This document shows, one piece after another, positions 61,922-64,000 of a stretch of DNA of 64,000 bases. A program made the position numbers and the translations under genes. Every line of letters begins with the position of its first letter. Within the stretch, counting starts at the first letter, position 1. Below the pieces are notes generated by a model, which searched no databases, was not told the origin of the DNA, and was given only the letters and a program-made list of their open reading frames with translations. This DNA comes from Pilimelia terevasa (GTDB lineage Bacteria; Actinomycetota; Actinomycetes; Mycobacteriales; Micromonosporaceae), in NCBI RefSeq assembly GCF_014647915.1, contig NZ_BMQC01000012.1, positions 33,584-97,583 of the forward strand, written 5' to 3'.

Positions 61922-63459
61922 ATCTCCCGGCCCCGCAGCACCGTCCGCGTACACACCGGCGCCGGCACCCCCGCCCCCACCCGCGGCAGACCGTCCGCCC
62001 AGCCGCCCGGCACCTCCCACACCGCGAACGTCGCCGGAGCGCCCGGAGCCACCGTCCCCTCCCGCTCCCGCACCGCCCGCGCCGCCGGACCGGCCACCGG
62101 ACCCAACGCCCGCCACCCCCCACGCGTGTGCGCCGCGAACGCCGCCCGCACCCCCAGCCGCTGCGCCGGCACGTGATGCCCCACCGCCGCCGCCACCGCA
62201 CCCCACGGATCCACCGGAGTCACCGGCGCATCCGAACCGAAAGCCAGCCCCACCCCCACCGCGTGCAGCGACCCCAGCGGATTCGTCGCCAACGCCCGCG
62301 CCACCCCCAACCGCTCCGCGTACATCCCCGCCGACCCGCCCCACCACGCGTCGAACACCGGCTGCACCGACGCCGTCACCCCGAACTCCACCAGCGCCGC
62401 CACCAACTCCCGGTCCAGCACCTCCAGATGCTCCATCCGGTGACCACCCGCCCGCACCCGCGCCACCCCCAGCCGGTCCGCCGCCCACCGGAAACCCGCC
62501 AACACCTCCCGCACCGCCGCGTCCCCGATCGCGTGGAAGCCGCCCTGCACCCCCACCCCCGCACACTCCACCAGATGCGCACCCACCTGCGCCGCCGTCA
62601 CATACCCGTGCCCACACCCGCCCGAGGTGTACGGCTGCGACACCCACGCCGTCCGCGAACCCAACGCCCCGTCCGCGAACAGGTCACCCGCCGCACCCAC
62701 CGCCCCCAACTCCCGCGCCCGCACCGCCCCGCCCAACTCCCCCCAGTAGCCGTACACCTCCGGCAATCCGTCCCCCGACAACGCCAGCACCCCCAACAGA
62801 TCCGCCTCCGACGAAATCTCCGGCCCCGCGCACTCGTGCACCGCCGCCACCCCCGACGCCGCCGCCCGCCCCAACATCACCCGCTGCGCCCGCGACCGGT
62901 CCCCCGCCGACAACCCCGCGAACGCCGCCCGCCGCGCCACGTGATGGGCCTCCCGCGACAGCAACCCCGACGACGACCAACCACCCGCCGACGCCGGCAC
63001 CTCCGCCAACAGCGCCGAGGACACCAACGCCGCATGAACCGACGCCTGCGACAGGTACACCCGGCGACCGCCCGACACCCGGTCCAACTCCCCGGCCGAC
63101 GGCGGCACCCGCGCCCCCACCGGCCACCCCGACTCGTCCCACCCGTGCCCCAGCACCGTCGCCCCCGCCGGCAACCCCCGCGCAAACGCCGCCACCGCCG
63201 CCAGCAACGCCCCCGCCCCGTCCACCCCCGACAGGTCCAGCCCCGACAACACCAGACCCGTGTCCGTCGCATGCACGTGGGCATCCACGAACGCCGGCGC
63301 CAGCCACGCCCCCGCCAGATCCACCACCCGCTGCGCCCGCGGCGCGTCAGCCACCTCCCCCACCCACGAGAACACCCCGTCGGCGACCACCACGGCGCTC
63401 GCGGACGGGACGGCGCAGTGGACGACAGCGTTGCGGTACAGCGTCGAAGGCTCGCTCAT
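61909..63459 (-). CDS. Amidohydrolase family protein (YtcJ-like)
   Basis: This 516-residue protein starts MSEPSTLYRNAVVHCAVPSASAVVVADG. Metal-binding HxH is in APAFVDAHVHATDTG, and later motifs include VHECAGPEI, QGGFHAIGDAAVREVLAGFRWA, HRMEHLEVLDRELVAAL and LAFGSDAPVTPVDPW (the final Asp). These match the YtcJ-type amidohydrolases annotated as exoenzyme-regulatory or formamide-type hydrolases. The true substrate is unknown. The coding strand is rich in G and T in third positions, unlike most neighbours. Confidence 0.9.
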   Translation of the reverse strand: MSEPSTLYRNAVVHCAVPSASAVVVADGVFSWVGEVADAPRAQRVVDLAGAWLAPAFVDAHVHATDTGLVLSGLDLSGVDGAGALLAAVAAFARGLPAGATVLGHGWDESGWPVGARVPPSAGELDRVSGGRRVYLSQASVHAALVSSALLAEVPASAGGWSSSGLLSREAHHVARRAAFAGLSAGDRSRAQRVMLGRAAASGVAAVHECAGPEISSEADLLGVLALSGDGLPEVYGYWGELGGAVRARELGAVGAAGDLFADGALGSRTAWVSQPYTSGGCGHGYVTAAQVGAHLVECAGVGVQGGFHAIGDAAVREVLAGFRWAADRLGVARVRAGGHRMEHLEVLDRELVAALVEFGVTASVQPVFDAWWGGSAGMYAERLGVARALATNPLGSLHAVGVGLAFGSDAPVTPVDPWGAVAAAVGHHVPAQRLGVRAAFAAHTRGGWRALGPVAGPAARAVREREGTVAPGAPATFAVWEVPGGWADGLPRVGAGVPAPVCTRTVLRGREIYSV

Positions 63460-63637
63460 AACGCCACAGTCTGCCCGCGCCGACGGCGCGCTCCAACCGT
63501 CCGGCGGTTCCCGGCTGCACGTGACCCGCGAGGCAACTCTGGCCACGCGCGGTGACGATTTCCTCACCAAAACCACGTGCGACAGCAGATTTTGCGGCCT
63601 CGCGCTATCACCGCCGGAAGATTTTCGGTACCCTGCA

Positions 63638-64000
63638 ATGATGACCGCAATCACCAAGGCTGATGGGCACAGCACCCTGGGCCAGCCGTACTACTACCGC
63701 CGCCGCCCGCTGGCGGAGCCGGACTGGACACGCTTTCCCGGCTGGCGCGACGTCACCCGGGAGCAGTGGGAGTCCGCGCAGTGGCAGCGGGTGAACTGCG
63801 TGAAGAACCTCGCCCAGCTCCGCAAGGTCATGGGCGACCTGCTCGACGACCGCTTCTACGACGACCTTGCCGCCGACCAGGCGCAGATGGCGACGATGTC
63901 GATGTTGGTGCCGCCGCAGATGGTGAATACGATGGTGCCGTTTGAGGTGATGTCGACGGAGGCGTTTTATGCGGATCCGGTGCGGCGTTACATGATTCCG
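63638..64000 (+). CDS. kamA: Lysine 2,3-aminomutase (N-terminal 121 residues; runs off the right edge)
   Basis: The visible part MMTAITKADGHSTLGQPYYYRRRPLAEPDWTRFPGWRDVTREQWESAQWQRVNCVKNLAQLRKVMGDLLDDRFYDDLAADQAQMATMSMLVPPQMVNTM...DPVRRYMIP matches the N-terminus of KamA-type radical SAM enzymes. KamA converts L-lysine to L-beta-lysine using SAM, an iron-sulfur cluster and PLP. The CxxxCxxC motif lies beyond the window, so activity cannot be confirmed. Codon use changes to G/T-ending codons after about 63,890. Two adjacent ATGs are possible starts. Confidence 0.9.
   Translation, partial: MMTAITKADGHSTLGQPYYYRRRPLAEPDWTRFPGWRDVTREQWESAQWQRVNCVKNLAQLRKVMGDLLDDRFYDDLAADQAQMATMSMLVPPQMVNTMVPFEVMSTEAFYADPVRRYMIP

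Noticed and set aside
60702..63461. A 919-residue Pro/Thr-rich plus-strand frame
   Set aside because: It is antisense to a GNAT and an amidohydrolase gene and has no recognisable domain.

Overview
The window is about 75 % G+C and reads as actinobacterial chromosome. GTG and TTG starts are common, many genes overlap by 4 bases at stop/start, and signature genes are present (rbpA, garA, an ftsR-type MerR gene, the DUF881/DUF1290 trio, separate lnt and ppm1 genes). A FliA/WhiG-type sigma factor and a peptidase with a flagellar-type N-terminus suggest a motile member such as a Micromonosporaceae (Actinoplanes/Pilimelia-like). This assignment is an inference. No rRNA, CRISPR array or insertion sequence was seen. 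The one tRNA is tRNA-Pro(GGG).

Layout: 0-1.3 kb, acetate-type symporter with its DUF485 partner, then tRNA-Pro. 1.4-4 kb, three small exported proteins including a trypsin-like protease, closed by a strong terminator. 4-9 kb, yaaA, small unknown proteins and a DUF418 membrane protein. 8.8-15.4 kb, pirin, 6-phosphogluconate dehydrogenase, a PP2C phosphatase, and a thiolase/ketoreductase pair. 15.4-18.3 kb, exported coiled-coil protein, motility-type sigma factor and M23 peptidase. 18.5-28.6 kb, a conserved actinobacterial block (CDP-alcohol phosphatidyltransferase, DUF881, DUF1290, DUF881, gcvH, garA, ftsR, BFN nuclease, second MerR, DUF218, glycine riboswitch, gcvP) in nearly the order of Mycobacterium tuberculosis Rv1822-Rv1832. 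28.7-36 kb, pabB, an AlkB-type dioxygenase and a four-gene minus-strand operon with two IucA/IucC synthetases, a type III PLP decarboxylase and an SDR enzyme, which looks like a compact NRPS-independent siderophore operon. 36.2-37.7 kb, a PAS-GAF histidine kinase with a degenerate ATPase domain.

38-41.7 kb is a lipid-related run (unknown protein, PlsC, GDPD, UMF1-type MFS). 41.7-46.2 kb is more plastic: a diguanylate cyclase with TPRs sits 10 bases upstream of a tyrosine recombinase, followed by a frameshifted small gene, a membrane protein and a methyltransferase stub. 46.2-50 kb holds tetR-mmpL, with two tandem palindromic operators, and a quinone oxidoreductase-type enzyme. 50.1-50.35 kb is an A+T island with two long inverted repeats in front of a leaderless GNAT gene. 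51-57 kb holds an AlkZ-like winged-helix protein, a TipA-type MerR regulator, a HemK-like methyltransferase, a GNAT, an exported unknown protein and a zinc-finger coiled-coil protein. 57.3-60.6 kb has rbpA behind a sigma-R-type promoter, then convergent lnt-ppm1-fxsA. 61-64 kb has a GNAT, DUF3224, an amidohydrolase and the start of a lysine 2,3-aminomutase gene.

Most of this is housekeeping. The parts most worth a second look are the minimal siderophore operon (30.9-36.0 kb), the diguanylate cyclase-recombinase pair (41.7-44.3 kb), the palindromic A+T island (50.2 kb), and abrupt changes in strand composition that cut through genes.
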